A stretch of 64,000 nt of DNA from Nectonema munidae. Its lineage: Eukaryota; Nematomorpha; Nectonematoida; Nectonematidae. Where the stretch lies: positions 49,714 to 113,713 of the forward strand of contig JAUIRK010000746.1 in assembly GCA_030549495.1 (NCBI GenBank), in the 5' to 3' direction. This document shows positions 45,600 through 57,480 of this stretch, piece after piece. Position 1 is the first letter of the stretch. Every line of letters begins with the position of its first letter. The notes under the pieces were generated by a model, which had not been told where the DNA came from, searched no databases, and saw nothing but the letters and a program-made list of their open reading frames with translations. A program made the translations under genes and the position numbers.

Positions 45600-47533
45600 A
45601 TACACTATAAAAAAAACTTGCATATATTACACTTGTCATTTTTTCATTTTTGTTCATCTGTTTATTTTCATTTTTATTTGTCTTATTTTGACAACATTTC
45701 CTATTTACTCTTTATTTGTATTGAGTTACAAATGCCCAAATCCAAAGTTACTGTCCAGGATATTTCCTTTATAAATAATTGTAATGAAAGTGATCTTGAA
45801 AATATTCACTTTATAAGTTCAAATTCTGAATCAGATCATTTTCCACTAAAAGAGAGCGATTCTGAAAACAGGAAGAATGTTTTTGTTATCAAAATAGCGA
45901 TAAATCTTCGCAAGAAAAAGATTTTACATGCAAAGATGGAACTAACTGGTCTTCAAATCCGATGCCTTCTTCAAAAGTAAAAAAATGTAACATAATAAGA
46001 TCAAAGCTGAATAAAGTTAATCTTCCTCCAAACAAAACTCTTTGCGCAATTGAAGAATCCTTTTCACTTTGGTTTAGTGACGAAATCATTTCTCGCATTG
46101 TCTTATTATCAAATATGGAATTGGATCGAGTAAAAAAACTAATAAAATAAATTACGATTATTGTGACTCGATCGAATTGAAAGCTTTTATTGGATTGATT
46201 CTTTGTGCTGGTCATTTGAAGCAAAATCACTCAAATTATGAAATGCTTTGGGACAAAGTTTACGGACCTCCAATTTTTAGAGCCACTATGAGTTTGGAAA
46301 GGTTCACTTTTTTTACGTTTTATAAGATTCGATGATAAAAGTTCGAGAAACGAAAGAAAAGAAAAAGACAAACGTGCAGCCATTTGTGAAGTTTGAGTTC
46401 TTTTCAATAACAATTTACAAAAACTTTACACACCAGGAGCAAACTTGACAATAGATGAGCAGTTGATTTCTTTTCATGGAAGATGTTCTTTCAAGCAGTA
46501 CAGGCCATCTAAACCTGATAAATATGGCGTGAAGATTTTTTGGATTTGTGATTCAAAAAACTTTTATCCTCTAAAGGGCATTCCTTATCTTGGAAAAGAA
46601 GGCGCAAGGAAAAAAAGTGTGGCACAACAAATAGTTTTTCAACTTGTTGAAAAGTATGAGTATTCAAATCGAAATATAACATTTGACAGATTTATATACT
46701 GCAAAGGCTTTGTTGAAAAAAGGACTAACAATCGTTGGCACATTACGAAAAAACAAAGCTTATATTCCTAAACAATTTTTGGATACAAGTGAAATAGAAG
46801 AAAATAGCAACCTTTTTGGTTTTTTTTCATTTTACACTGTAATCTTTTATTCCTAAAAAAAGAAATGTGTTTTGCTTCTATCCTCCATGCATCATGATAA
46901 AAGTATTGGCGAAAATAAGCTAGAAATGATTGAATATTACAATGCTACAAAAGGAGGTGTGAAGAGTTTAGATCAGCTGGTCCACGAATATACTTGCAAA
47001 AGAAAAACGAACTGCTGGCCTCTGGCTTTTTTCATGAATTGTCTTGATGTCGGATGCATAGCTGCATATGTTATTTGGAGCAAAACTTTTCCAGAGTAGA
47101 ACGCAAATGTGCATAATAAGGGAAATAAATTTCTCCTTGATCTAGCAGAATCACTTGTGAAGCCAAATATCATGAGAAGATCTGAAAACTTTGTACAAAT
47201 GTCTGTTCAACAAGCCATGACAGTTGTAAATGAGGATATTATAACAAGAAAAAGTAATGTATATAAAAGAAAACGGTGTTTTTTGTGCCCATAAATAAAA
47301 GCAGGATGCAAAAACAAGTATGCTATAAATGTGAGAAAAATGTGTGTAATGAACACAGTTTGACTTCTATTGTTTGTGATAAATGTAATATTTAAAAAAT
47401 AAAACTTTTTTATTTCACATGTATTTATTCAGATAAGTGCAAAACATATTAAAACGCATGAACAATTATTGTGAGTCTTTTAGGCGCATAACATCGGCTA
47501 ATCAAAAAAATATTTACACCGGAGAAGGGTTAA
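45600..47533 (+). pseudogene. piggyBac transposase relic, inserted in the LINE
   Basis: Frames from ATG 45732 carry the family landmarks in order: acidic N-terminus; FYWIDSL/ELKAFIGLILCAGHLK region; NLTIDEQLISFHGRC (first catalytic Asp), YRPSKPDKYGVKIF; NITFDRF (second Asp); LRKNKAYIPKQF; and YNATKGGVKSLDQL (third Asp). The C-terminal cysteine-rich zinc finger (CYKCEKNVCNEH, CDKC) ends near 47390. At least five frame changes or stops interrupt it (for example near 45890, 46150, 46335, 46720 and 46850), so it is inactive. The right end is GAGAAGGGTTAA at 47533 (CCCTTCTCCGGTG inverted, TTAA target), after which LINE sequence resumes in the expected place. The left end is lost or unrecognised between 45420 and 45700. 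Confidence 0.9.
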
Positions 47534-48010
47534 ACTTTAATAGCAAGCCATGGTTCTCCTTTTCTACACTCCCTTAGGAAGATAAAAGAAACATTTTGCA
47601 GGGTAAAACTTAGTAATCCCAATCCTTTGAACTGCAGTAGGTACAAAAATATATTGAAGCAATACAAAAATGAAGTTAAAAAAGCTAAATCCACGTATTA
47701 CTTCAATCAATTTCCAACTTGCAAAAAAATAGTATTTGGAAAAATTTGAACAAAATTCAGAAATCTTGCAAAAATGTCTTTCGAAATTCAACCTTCGGTT
47801 GTAGTGATTCTGCCGCTCTTTTTTCTCTTCCCTCTGAAAGTTAGTTTGATACATGTATTTAAAATTATATCAATAAATCTATTCCATTGAAATCTTTTTC
47901 ATTTTATCTACATGAGTTGAGCTATAATGATAATATTGTAGCTGTCTTAGCTTCAACGAATAAAAAATCTTGTGGTGATGATGATCTATCTCTTATTGAC
48001 AACATCGGGA
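47534..48010 (+). mobile_element. LINE linker before RT (fourth piece)
   Basis: Resumes right after the piggyBac TTAA: NFNSKPWFSFSTLP, SRYKNILKQYKNEVKKAKST, and near 47890-48010 LHELSYNDNIVAV then KKSCGDDDLSLIDNI (LINE 'K-spG-D-is' RT start). These are the regions between EN and RT in CR1/Jockey-like LINEs. Several stops and shifts are present. Confidence 0.8.
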
Positions 48011-48229
48011 CAGTTTTGGTTTATAATAATAATAAGATAATAAGAATTTATTTACAAAAGTTTTGAACTAAAAGTGAGGATGATCAAAAACATATTAGAA
48101 AAAAAAATGTATGCAAAATGTTTTAAAGTTTGAAAAACCAAATATAACTTTTGAGGGTTGATGTCAAAGGCCAGACAAAAGCCGCTAGAAGACTCCAACC
48201 AGTATTGAAAATACACAAGAAACAAGTTA
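48011..48229. mobile_element. Unclassified insertion within the LINE RT
   Basis: Separates 'SLIDNIGTVL' from 'FNLSVKRG', which are close together in related LINEs. It starts with ATAA/TAAG repeats like a retroposon tail in inverted orientation. No diagnostic ends were found. Confidence 0.35.
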
Positions 48230-49860
48230 TATTTTTAATCTGTCTGTTAAAAGAGGTTAGTCTCCTGATTACCTAAAAATAACGCGAATAATTCCTGTTC
48301 TTAAAAATGGCAAATCTCCTAATTTGTTGGATAATTACAGACCCATATCTATTTTGTCCAATTTTTCAAAAATCTTTGAGAAAATGATCTTTTCAAGGAT
48401 TACAGCTTTTCTTGACAAACACAATCTAATGATTCATAATCACTTTGGATTTTTTAAAAAACAAATCGAGTGAGGACGCTGTCTTATTACTGTGTAATTC
48501 CAATCTCTAACCACTTTAATGGGAACAAATTTAGAATCGTTTTGTTTTTGGACTTAGCCAAAGCGTTCGATAATGTTAACCATAAACTGCTTATTCATAA
48601 ATTATTTGGAATTGGCATAAGGGGCCTGTTTTGAACTGGTTAAGTAGCTTTTTTCACAGAAGAACGTATTATGTTTCCTTCTATGATAATTCTTCTAACT
48701 TTAATTATATAGAAAAGGGCGTGCCTCAAGGATCCATTTCGGGTCCACTTTTGTTTCTAATTTTTATAAATGCTAACTACTCCAGCAGGCTTCTCTCATC
48801 TTATATGCTGATTATGCAGCTCTTTCTTTCAATTTTGATGACGTTTCATCAGCCATTGTGAGCACGAAAAATTCTTGTTTAGATTCAATCTCGACATGAT
48901 GTGATTACAATTTACTTTCATTAAATCTCAACAAATGTTGTTACATGGTTTTTTCTAAAACAAAAATTGAAAACAATTTTCACATATCTCTCAATCGCTT
49001 TCCATAACGTAGAGTGAAACATTTTAATTACTTAGGCCTGACTTTTACTGATAATTTATCCTACATATCTTCTGTACACATAAAACTTTAGCGACTTCTC
49101 GCAATTTTCAGGAAAATTAACAAGTCTATAACTTTTGAATGTAAAAAATTTCTTTATAACGCTTTTATCTATCCAGCTTTATTATATTGTAATCTAATTT
49201 GGGATTCATCTAACTTGACATTCTTGAATAAATTGAAATCATATTAAAATTTTTTTAAAATTCATTTATACTCCTCAAAATTTTACTGAATTATTTTCTA
49301 GTATTAATATTTACGATATTCTGTCACATTTTAATTTTTATTATAAATCTTGCTAGAAAAATGGATTCTTCAATTTTTACTTTGTGCTCAATAACCGAAT
49401 ACATGACATTTTACTCGCTCTAATCATTTATTGCATATTCCGAAAATTGTTCAAAAATCACTATTTCGCTCAGTCCTGATAAGAACGTTCTTCCTCGACA
49501 ATTGTTTCTGTTCTAGACTTAATTTCAATAGCTCCAGAAGTATTAAAGCTTCTGTTAAATCGATCTTATTTTGTTAATTGTATTTTACATATACATATAA
49601 ACTAATAGATCAATCATATTGTTAGATATTTACTTACATATTTTTCTCTTATATTATATATTCTCAAACTTTTTTCATTTTCATTTAGATATATTTTTTT
49701 TCCTTTTTTATATTATAATTTTTATAGTCAATCAAGCTAGAGCTGTTAAAATCCTGATAAAGCATCACAACTTCCTTTTTCACCTTTGCTGTAAGACCCC
49801 ACTTTATGGATTCTTATTTTCTTCTTTCTATATTCTTTTTGATTTCGCAATAAATTAATA
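48230..49860 (+). mobile_element. LINE reverse transcriptase and 3' end (fifth piece)
   Basis: RT motifs in order: SPDYLKITRIIPVLKNGKSP, NYRPISILSNFSKIFEK, NHFGFF, FLDLAKAFDNVNHKLL (first Asp of the RT core), GVPQGSISGPLLFLIFIN, and YADYAALS-type (F/Y-A-D-D changed). Then LLYCNLIWDSS and the C-terminal block. The 3' part (~49720-49860) with 'gctgtaagacccc' and 'aataaattaataaa' resembles CR1-like 3' tails. Multiple stops and shifts; inactive. The 3' end is near 49860-49880. Confidence 0.88.
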
Positions 49861-49880
49861 AAATTTATAATAAGATAAGT

Positions 49881-51112
49881 TTTCACTAAGCTTAAACAAT
49901 ATCACTTTCATGATTCATACTGAGTTTCGGAAATGTGCGAAAGTTTTTACAATTCTATTGAAAAAATAAATAAATAAAAATTAAATTAAAAGTAAAACTT
50001 CTACTAATTACTAATTAAAAAAGATAGACTTTTTCAATAAACCTTAATTTATCGTTTTATCTATTTTTTTTTGAATAAACTAATTCTTTGCCTCAACCTG
50101 GTGAAACTATAGTTTACTCCAATGTATAGGATCATCTGTTATTTAAAAAAGTGAGGATAGAGTTGCTATATCTCCTGGTTTTCTGAGATTGTCCCGATTT
50201 CATCTCCGCTTGGGGGATTTAGAAGAATCATTCACTAATCCGATCGTTGCAAAAAAGAGGCTTATTCAAATTTAATTCCAAATATGAATCAGTATATCTT
50301 TTTTTAGGATAAAAATTCTTTCTTACTTTCAAAGCATTCTTCATATTAATTATTTTTGAGAAGAATAAAAAAATTCTTCTTGACATTTTAAAAGATGATT
50401 TTTGTTCCAGTTTAGTGATTTAAAAATCCGGCAACTCTAAGTGAGCATGAAGTAAATATGTGTAATTTGCATACAACGAAGAACTAAGATATGGAAGAGC
50501 ATTTTAGAGAATTTAAGAAAGCGAACAAAAATGCAAATCCAGAAAGAAGGCAATTTTGACAACATAATCACTTGCAGAAAGGGATGTTGTGTGAAGACAG
50601 AGTGACGATTTTCAAAAAATGAAACCATGTGTGGGTCATCTATTCTAAGAGCTATGTCCTATTTTGCGTATATATATATGCATTTAAACAGTACTAAGAA
50701 CCTTCTGTGAGAGACACTTTGTCGCTTGAAAATAAATTTTGAATTATTTGGATATATATATATAAGCATCAAATAGCATGGCATTTAAAAATACCATTTT
50801 TTCAATAAAAATTAACATCTATGAACAATTACTTCTATAATTTTAAAATAAATTTTTGTTTTCATCTTAAATTTATAAAAATAATCCATGTTTTAAAATT
50901 ATATTATAAATTCTTAAATAACTGTTTTTAGTTTTTTTCAACAAAAAACAAATTAAGAAAAATATTTTGATAAATTCAAATTTCTAAAAAAAATTTTTTA
51001 TAAATTTAAAATTAAAACAGATTTGTTCAAAAAAATAAATTTATATAAAACAATTTTCATCGCTTTATCCAACGGAGGGCCGTACAGGAGATCCACGTTA
51101 TTTACTGTGTCC
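49881..51112. other. No supported feature
   Basis: AT-rich DNA. G/C-richer patches (for example 50160-50220 and 51060-51112) have no convincing frame with splice sites, other than the 3' region of the gene that follows. Confidence 0.3.
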
Positions 51113-51571
51113 TTACTCTTCTGGTGCTTTCCCAAATCCCTCCTACAAAAAATCCCAAAAATCTAGAGATAGTTTTTTTCTGAATTTGTGATTGAGTTAG
51201 TTAAAAAGAAGCTATTTCTTTCTATTTGACATCAAAAAGCAGTGAAGGGCTAATTTTGAAGGTAGATTCAGAGTGATATATGAAGGAAATTTTTGAAGGG
51301 AGATTTATTTCTATAACCCTAACCTTTGTGTGCTTTAATAACTAACTTTTGAATCAAATTCACTTTGCCAAATCAGGCATAGCACTGTGAAGGTCGTATA
51401 AATTCATGCATTCATAAAGTACTGTTTAAAAAGTCCCAAAATTACAAGTGCTAACTTTACCTGAATATATTCAAAGAGATCTTTGAGCGTGACACTGACT
51501 TTTTCTCTCTTTACTTGAAGTTCGAGTTCCAATTGGGAAATGACGCACTTCTCTTGGCTAACCATTTTTTC
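51113..51571 (-). CDS. 3' end of a small coiled-coil host gene
   Basis: Minus-strand exon 51461-51571 (111 bp, 37 codons, phase 0 at both ends) lies between 'tttacttag' and donor 'gtaaag'. It encodes a heptad-rich helix: EKMVSQEKCVISQLELELQ, then KREKVSVTLKDLFEYIQ. The next acceptor, 'ttttttgtag' at 51143, continues in phase to EGFGKAPEE and a stop at 51113-51115. A different frame of that last segment stays open longer (DTVNNVDLLYGPPLDKA) but does not match the phase. No family is recognised. Confidence 0.45.
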
Positions 51572-51679
51572 CTAAGTAAACGATATACTCACAGTAAAGT
51601 TCAATGTAAATATATTCAAGCACACCATTTTAGATTAGAGTAAAGGTAGGTAACGTGGGGTGTTTTCATCGAGAAGGCA

Positions 51680-51810
51680 GAAGTGTGCTGCTTGTATCGA
51701 AATATGAAGAAAGGAGGTTTGATGCAGGATCGAACCCAAGACTAAGAGTTATCGAAACCCAGTATCTAACTAACTTTATACTCACACCCTCATTTAGGGT
51801 TTTAAGGTGG
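51680..51810 (-). mobile_element. tRNA-like SINE fragment
   Basis: On the minus strand 'cttgggttcgatcctgc' is a T-arm/B-box match, preceded by an anticodon-arm-like 'actgggtttcgataactc' and an imperfect D-arm-like 'taaagttagttagata'. Acceptor-stem pairing is poor, so a working tRNA is unlikely. Confidence 0.4.
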
Positions 51811-52675
51811 TAATTTTTACTAACTAAGAAAGTAATATAATACCTAACAAAAACAAACTTAATAACAAATAAAAAGGAGTATCTAAACTTTAGTTCGACA
51901 TAACTGGGCAAGTGTGGCCCTTTGATCAAAACCACCCATGTTCCATCACTATTGAGGTGTAACATTAATTATTTTAGAAGCACTTTAAAAAAAATGTTTT
52001 TTTTTAATTTTATTTCGTAAATCAAGCATAAGAATTTACTATAAACTTCAAATAAATTCTAAATATAGCATTTTCACTTTAAGTTCTTCCCTTTTTCTTT
52101 TAAAAAGTTAAAATGAAAAAAAAGTTAAATGAAAAAGGACGAATTTATGGTGAAAATGCTATATTTAAAAGACTTTTGAGAAAAATTTGGAAGCATTTTT
52201 TTCATAAAATTAATTAAATATTACATAATTATAAAATTAAATTATATACGATTGTATGTAAAAACCGGGCTTCTTTAAAAAATTTTGATCCAGGGGGAAT
52301 TGCTCCATAAATTTACTCTCAATTGTCCTGTTAATGAACCCAAAATTTTAACAGTATTTTACTTTAAGTTAATTTTGTTTCAGTCTGTGCATGAAAAAAT
52401 CTTACCAGGTTTTTTGTATTCATAATCAATTCCTTGGAGTTTCTGAAAAACTTTGAGGAATTTAGAAAATTGATTCAAGGAGATAAAATTTGCAATTCAA
52501 AACTTCTTTTTGACTTTTATTTGGATTTTATGATGTTGCGTGCACAGAAACAAACTTTTTTGAAAAGGAATAATTCTGCATAAGATTACTACGTATAAAT
52601 TTTTTTGATGTCCATATATTTTTGTTTCATCTTCACTTTTTATGTTTTCTGTATATCTTCAATCTATCTTATCTT

Positions 52676-52787
52676 TCAATTGAGTAAATTGCTCTCATAT
52701 TTTAAAGCGCATATCTTTTTGTTCTTCTCTGCAGTTATCGTGATGTTCACAAGCTTTTTGTAATGCTCAATTATGCTTTCTTCCATC
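52676..52787 (-). CDS. Candidate minus-strand exon, helical peptide
   Basis: A pyrimidine tract (ttctttttttttcaaaatgag) precedes an open frame starting MEESIIEHYKKLVNITITAE, then KNKKICALKYESNLLN and a stop. The composition resembles the coiled-coil exon at 51461-51571, 1.1 kb downstream on the same strand, so both may belong to one gene. No donor that would connect them was found; this could be an alternative terminal exon. Confidence 0.3.
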
Positions 52788-54860
52788 CTCATTTTGAAAA
52801 AAAAGAAATTTAGCATGAATATGCAATTAAATTGCACCATCGACTCTTTAACTTCAGAGGTCGTTGGGAAGACACAAAAAGCATACCTATAGCTATGTAT
52901 AAATTGAATGAATATACAGTAGATTTACAAAAAAACAAATAAAAACATAACAATAAAACATGGTTGCCTGTAGTAATGTAATATAATCGTTTGTTACACT
53001 TTGCATTCTTACTTTGCGTACTCGATATACCTGTATTACTGAGTTTTGGTCAGGACCGATGCTTAACTACCCCGAGAGGAACTTCTGATAGGTTCGTAAC
53101 TCTTGAAATATTCCGGTTTTAATAGAAACTAAATAAAGGAATCCCAGGGGATATAGGAAGAATTTCGACTTTTTCTTCACCTATTTTATAACGGTAAAGA
53201 AGGAGGTATTAAAAAATCGACCACTAAATATCACAACTATATCTTTTTTTGTATATCTGATAAGCAGAGCTAGGAAGGGTCGGGGTATATCTGACTGAAA
53301 AAACTAAAAAACTTAATAAATTCTACACCAACTCTTCGCATCCGAAATTCGATGAAAGAAGATACACACTATGTGATAACAAAAATAAATATTTTTTTCT
53401 TTATTTAAAATAGTAAAAAACCGATCAGACGCCAATCGCTTAAAATCTCCGAATCGGACACCCCAACTCTGGTGACAATTTTGGGAGTTAGAACAGGTAA
53501 GGTTGGAGAATTTTGTGGAATTTGAACTCTTAAAATTGAAATAACAATGAATATACTGTTTGAGTAGTGAAGCAGTGTAACAATAATAATAAAACATTTT
53601 TGTGCAAAGTATTAAATTCAAATAGTAGCTAAAACTTGGAAAGCACTCATTCAATGAAAACATCGAATACCTTTTAAAAAGTCTAACTTCAAATAATCAA
53701 GTAGTTATAATGTGTATTTTAAAAAGCCCCCCCCCCCTCCTCCCAAAATAATTTGTTGAATACACCATTGGATACGTGTATATTTATTATATTTTTTGAA
53801 GAAAAAATACCATTCAATTTTCTAGTTGCAAATAGTATATAAACACATATGAGGGTGAAATGAACTATTGTAGAAATTTTTTCCATCAGATGTAGAGCTT
53901 ATGGATAAGTTTTCACGTGTTTTTGTATTATTTTGATAATAATAATTGAACAAAATGGATTATTATTCACTTAAAATTGAGTTTAGACAATTAAAATTGA
54001 TTTAAAGAAATAAATTCAGAAAATTTCCAAAAATATATAAAATTCAGATATTAATCCCATAATCTAATGCAAAAAATGCTTGTAGTGTTTAGATACAGTA
54101 TTTGGAACAAATAAGCAATTATTTTTTCTTCATTTTTGGAACATTTAACAGAGTATGCCTGTATATCTACTTAAATCAAGTGGGCTACCAAAAAGTGCAG
54201 GAGGGCATTCTGGCCTTTGTTATTAGAACTTTGGCAGTGCGTCCAAATTAACATCTGCCCAGGCCGGGCTTGTGCTACGCATGCCATTGCAATAATATAC
54301 ACGTGGTTTACAAATCAATAGATTTTAGTTGTCATTAAAAATTATAAAAAAATTTATTAGTAATTAGAAAGAAAATGGATTAGATATATCAAAAATCATA
54401 ACTATGTCATTAAAAATATATTATTCATATAAAAAATTGTGTAAATATGTGAACAATGCGAACTTGGCAAAGTAATAAACACATGTGTCTTTTTACACAT
54501 GAGTATTTCTGTTGTAAAAGTAAAAAAGAAATAACAAAAAGTTAGCACACACCGAGTAAATTTGGTTGGTAGGAAGGAAGAAAGAAATGCATACTTAAAT
54601 AATAATAATAATAATAATACCTTTTGCATCAAATGTTCGCGATGTATGAATGAATAAACGTATACAAGTGTATGCCATATGAAAGTAATACTATAAAGAT
54701 TTCAACAAGATCCGCATACGCAAGCGAAGGTAGAGAGATGGCAGTGCTAAGCAGGTCTTTGTGAATGCGGTGAATATTGAGGCAGCACCAGGATGAAGCG
54801 AAGCGATGTTAGTTTGATGGATAGAGCGAGTGGGTGTGTGTAAGAGATGTGTTTGAGCAT
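52788..54860. other. No supported gene
   Basis: Contains a C9 tract near 53728-53736 and an (AAT)n run near 54598-54619. A plus-strand stretch at 53420-53489 ends in a strong donor (ACAG|GTAAGG) with an open frame (SLKISESDTPTLVTILGVRT), but its upstream boundary is unconvincing. Confidence 0.35.
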
Positions 54861-56526
54861 TCAGACATTAGACTTTTTTCTGTAGTTGATGAGGTATTTG
54901 CAGCAATGCGACATGAGAAGGGATGTGGGCGATTCTTCCTGCTCCTCGCCGGCGTTAGATGGAACATCTTTGATGAAAATGTCCAAGCCGTATTGGCCTT
55001 CACTGGGGAGTGAGATGTAAAAGTTGATCACACTTTTACGCTCTGTCCATCTAAAGAAGAAAAGCATTCCGTTAAAAGTAAAATTACTACGAAGTCAAAT
55101 TGACCACAAAGTTTTATTTGATCAAGTCAGATGCCAAGAACTCAGATTAAGATATCTTAACACTAGAATTACTAAGGGATTATACATAAATGACGCCCCC
55201 AAAATTTTAAAATTTTTGACCCCCTTTCTCTCCCTCTTCTGTCGTCATTTTTACCCACCCCTCCTTTTAATGCAGAGCATTTAGAATTCGGTAGGGGATG
55301 TCATATATGTATGCTCCTTAAGCGGTTAAATTGACCAAGTTTTATTTGATCAAGTCAGATTCCAAGACCAAGGTAGATTCAGATCTCTTACTAGAATAAA
55401 CTTGGTAACATTTTTCACATCTTTAATGAATATTACTATTTGGGTACTCAACATTTTAACAAAAAAGAAAAAAATTAAAATATCTCCCTATACTGTGATG
55501 TAAAAATAGGATTATAAAATTTTTTGTGTGATATAATATGTAACTTAAATTACATATAAATATATGTTTAAAATGTTGAAGGATCAATTTGAAAGTTCGA
55601 TATATGTAGGCAAATTCCCGTCTTCCAATATTAAGTTTTGTTTATAGGTATTCAAGGAAACCGCTAATTTTTGAAAGAAATTTTGGAATCCAGGATTTCA
55701 AAATTTTTGAGAGAATTCCTAATATGTTTTTAATAAACGGAATCAGAATAAAGTATTGCATTAAGATGATTAAATCTATATAAAATATAGGTTAGGTTGT
55801 AAATAACGTGGTTCAAATATTCAATCAGTGAAAATTATTTTTAAAAAATTGAAAATAGAATAATCAAAATGATATTTCACATATATTATTTTTGAAAAGA
55901 TATAAAAAAACGGATATTACAGTGGTTCTATAATCAAGAATACTAAAAGAAGATACACAAACATTTATCAATATTAAATTATTATTAATTATTTATAGTT
56001 TAAAATTAATGAGAGATTTGTTCCTGTTTAGTTTCAATTATTTTAAGTGCTTCTCATGTTGCGCATCTACACGATTTCTCGACTTGTATTCTGTCTGAAG
56101 GGTGAAAAACCCCGGTTTCACAAAAATATGTTGTTGCAAGAGGAACTAAAACAGTGAGTGTTTTTTGAAATGGTTGAAATGAAATCCGTTTTTAACAAAG
56201 TTTATTGAGCAGTCTCGCACCCTTTAGGGGTGCTTGCACCCCAGGTCATGAACCCCCGGGGTGGGTTTGCAGTTATAGGATAGGAGAAGCTGGGCGCAGA
56301 TGATAAAAGTGGCATATGGAATAAATTTGTGTCGAAATTTGTGGAAAACTTACTTAGCAACAACGCACTCGGATAAGATGTGCTCACTGGTCTCGTTTTT
56401 GTGAAGTCTGGTCATGAAGTCGGAAAGGAAGTACATCAACTTGAAGGAGACTTCGATCTGAGATTGGGTTGTGTTGATGACGGCGTCTTCGTGAGTCAAC
56501 GGAACCAAGCCAAACAACTTATACGC
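54861..56526 (-). CDS. KY/hillarin-like protein, last two exons
   Basis: Exon 56354-56526 lies between 'gattcttag' and donor GTAAGT; exon 54861-55050 follows 'ttcttctttag'. Phase matches exactly (AA|A completes Lys). The first encodes LFGLVPLTHEDAVINTTQ, SQIEVSFKLMYFLSDFM, TRLHKNETSEHILSEC. The second encodes VINFYISLPSEGQYGLDIFI, a Glu-rich loop, LLMSHCCKYLINYRKKSNV and stop. The 'F-P-x-G-Y-L-D-I-F ... CxYLI' pattern is the C-terminal Ig-like domain of kyphoscoliosis-peptidase (KY)/hillarin proteins, cytoskeleton-linked transglutaminase-like proteins; hillarin binds septins and KY acts at muscle Z-discs. The transglutaminase-like core must lie upstream, outside what I could find. The exons are G/C-rich against the AT-rich flanks. 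Confidence 0.7.
55099..55400 (+). repeat. ~70-bp direct duplication flanking a TTAA MITE
   Basis: 'attgacca..agttttattt' and 'gatcaagtcagat.ccaaga' occur at 55102-55160 and again at 55329-55390, one on each side of the MITE at 55157-55329. The duplication is far longer than a TTAA target site. It lies in the intron of the KY/hillarin-like gene. Confidence 0.7.
55157..55329. mobile_element. TTAA-flanked MITE in a host intron
   Basis: TTAA at 55157-55160 and 55326-55329. The left inner end, CACTAGAATTACTAAGGG with 'atacataaatgacg', and the right inner end inverted (CCGCTTAAGGAGCATACATA) are similar but imperfect. Family distinct from the CCC(A/G)TT MITEs. No coding frame. Confidence 0.55.
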
Positions 56527-57168
56527 CTAAGAATCACATATAAGAGAGTTGGAAAAAGTAGCAGTGTCGAAATAAAGATTCAAAAATACTTCACAACTTA
56601 AGATTACTTATTTGACAATGATTATTATTAATTTAGTTTTTCTTTTTAGATGAAATATTCAAGGTATAAATATAAAAAAACGTTTCCCATATTCCACTCA
56701 AACACTGATTGACTATTCAAAATTTGTTCCTCAATTTCCATAATAATTGACAAGTGTTCAACCAATTTTTAAATAGGTCTTGGTGTGTAAAATCTTAAAA
56801 ATCTATTGTCGCGGTTAGGATTATCATAGAATTAGCGTTAGTGCTAGGGTTGAGATTAAGTTGAGTGTTGGCGAACTCGTGTACATGCATACATTTACAT
56901 AAACAATTTTTGACACAAACTTTCCTATTTATTTGTATTAATACACGCCTGGCAAAAAATTGGTTAATTTTCTAGACATACATATGAAACGCACATATTG
57001 ACATTAGACACCCATACACTCAAATACTTAAGTTTGAAAGACAGTGGTATAGCCTCATATTCACATTGCCTTTTCTTCATCAATCATTATAAAATTAATG
57101 AACTAGAAACATAAGGTAGATACTGAGAAGCAGGATATCAGGATACTGAGAATATTTCTCTGGTTTCT

Positions 57169-57305
57169 TTAACCCATTTACGACCAATGTTCCTATTTTA
57201 GAACATAAGTAATTTCATCTTCGTCTGCTTTTTTCAATGACTTTGAATATAAATCGTCTGCTTTTTTTGGATATCGTCTGCTTTGCTTGGTCTTAAATGG
57301 GTTAA
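57169..57305. mobile_element. TTAA-flanked MITE, 137 bp, well preserved
   Basis: TTAA at both ends. Termini CCCATTTACGACCAATG and, inverted, CCCATTTAAGACCAAGC. Three 'cgtctgc' blocks inside. Close relative of 14699-14837 in the opposite orientation. Consistent with piggyBac-type mobilisation. Confidence 0.9.
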
Positions 57306-57480
57306 AGTGCACCCACCCTTATTACATCGTTTACAACCGACGACACTAACCTCCTTTGTTTCTCCGCGATGTGTTTGAAAAAGCCCATTGTCGGTGAAAA
57401 TTCATTTCGTTTTAAAACTTTGTGCGAAATAAATTATTTACTCTTTCTCTATATAATAAAGAGTAATTTGTGTAATGCAA

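Noticed and set aside
51700-51780. Functional tRNA gene on the minus strand
   Set aside because: B box is good but stem pairing is poor and no clean acceptor stem is seen.
53420-53489. Plus-strand exon ending in a strong GTAAGG donor
   Set aside because: No convincing acceptor or partner exon, and all three minus frames are also open there.
57351-57388. ATG exon on the minus strand (MGFFKHIAEKQRR) as the start of the KY/hillarin-like gene
   Set aside because: The donor phase does not match the next known exon at 56526, and KY-type proteins need a transglutaminase core before that exon.
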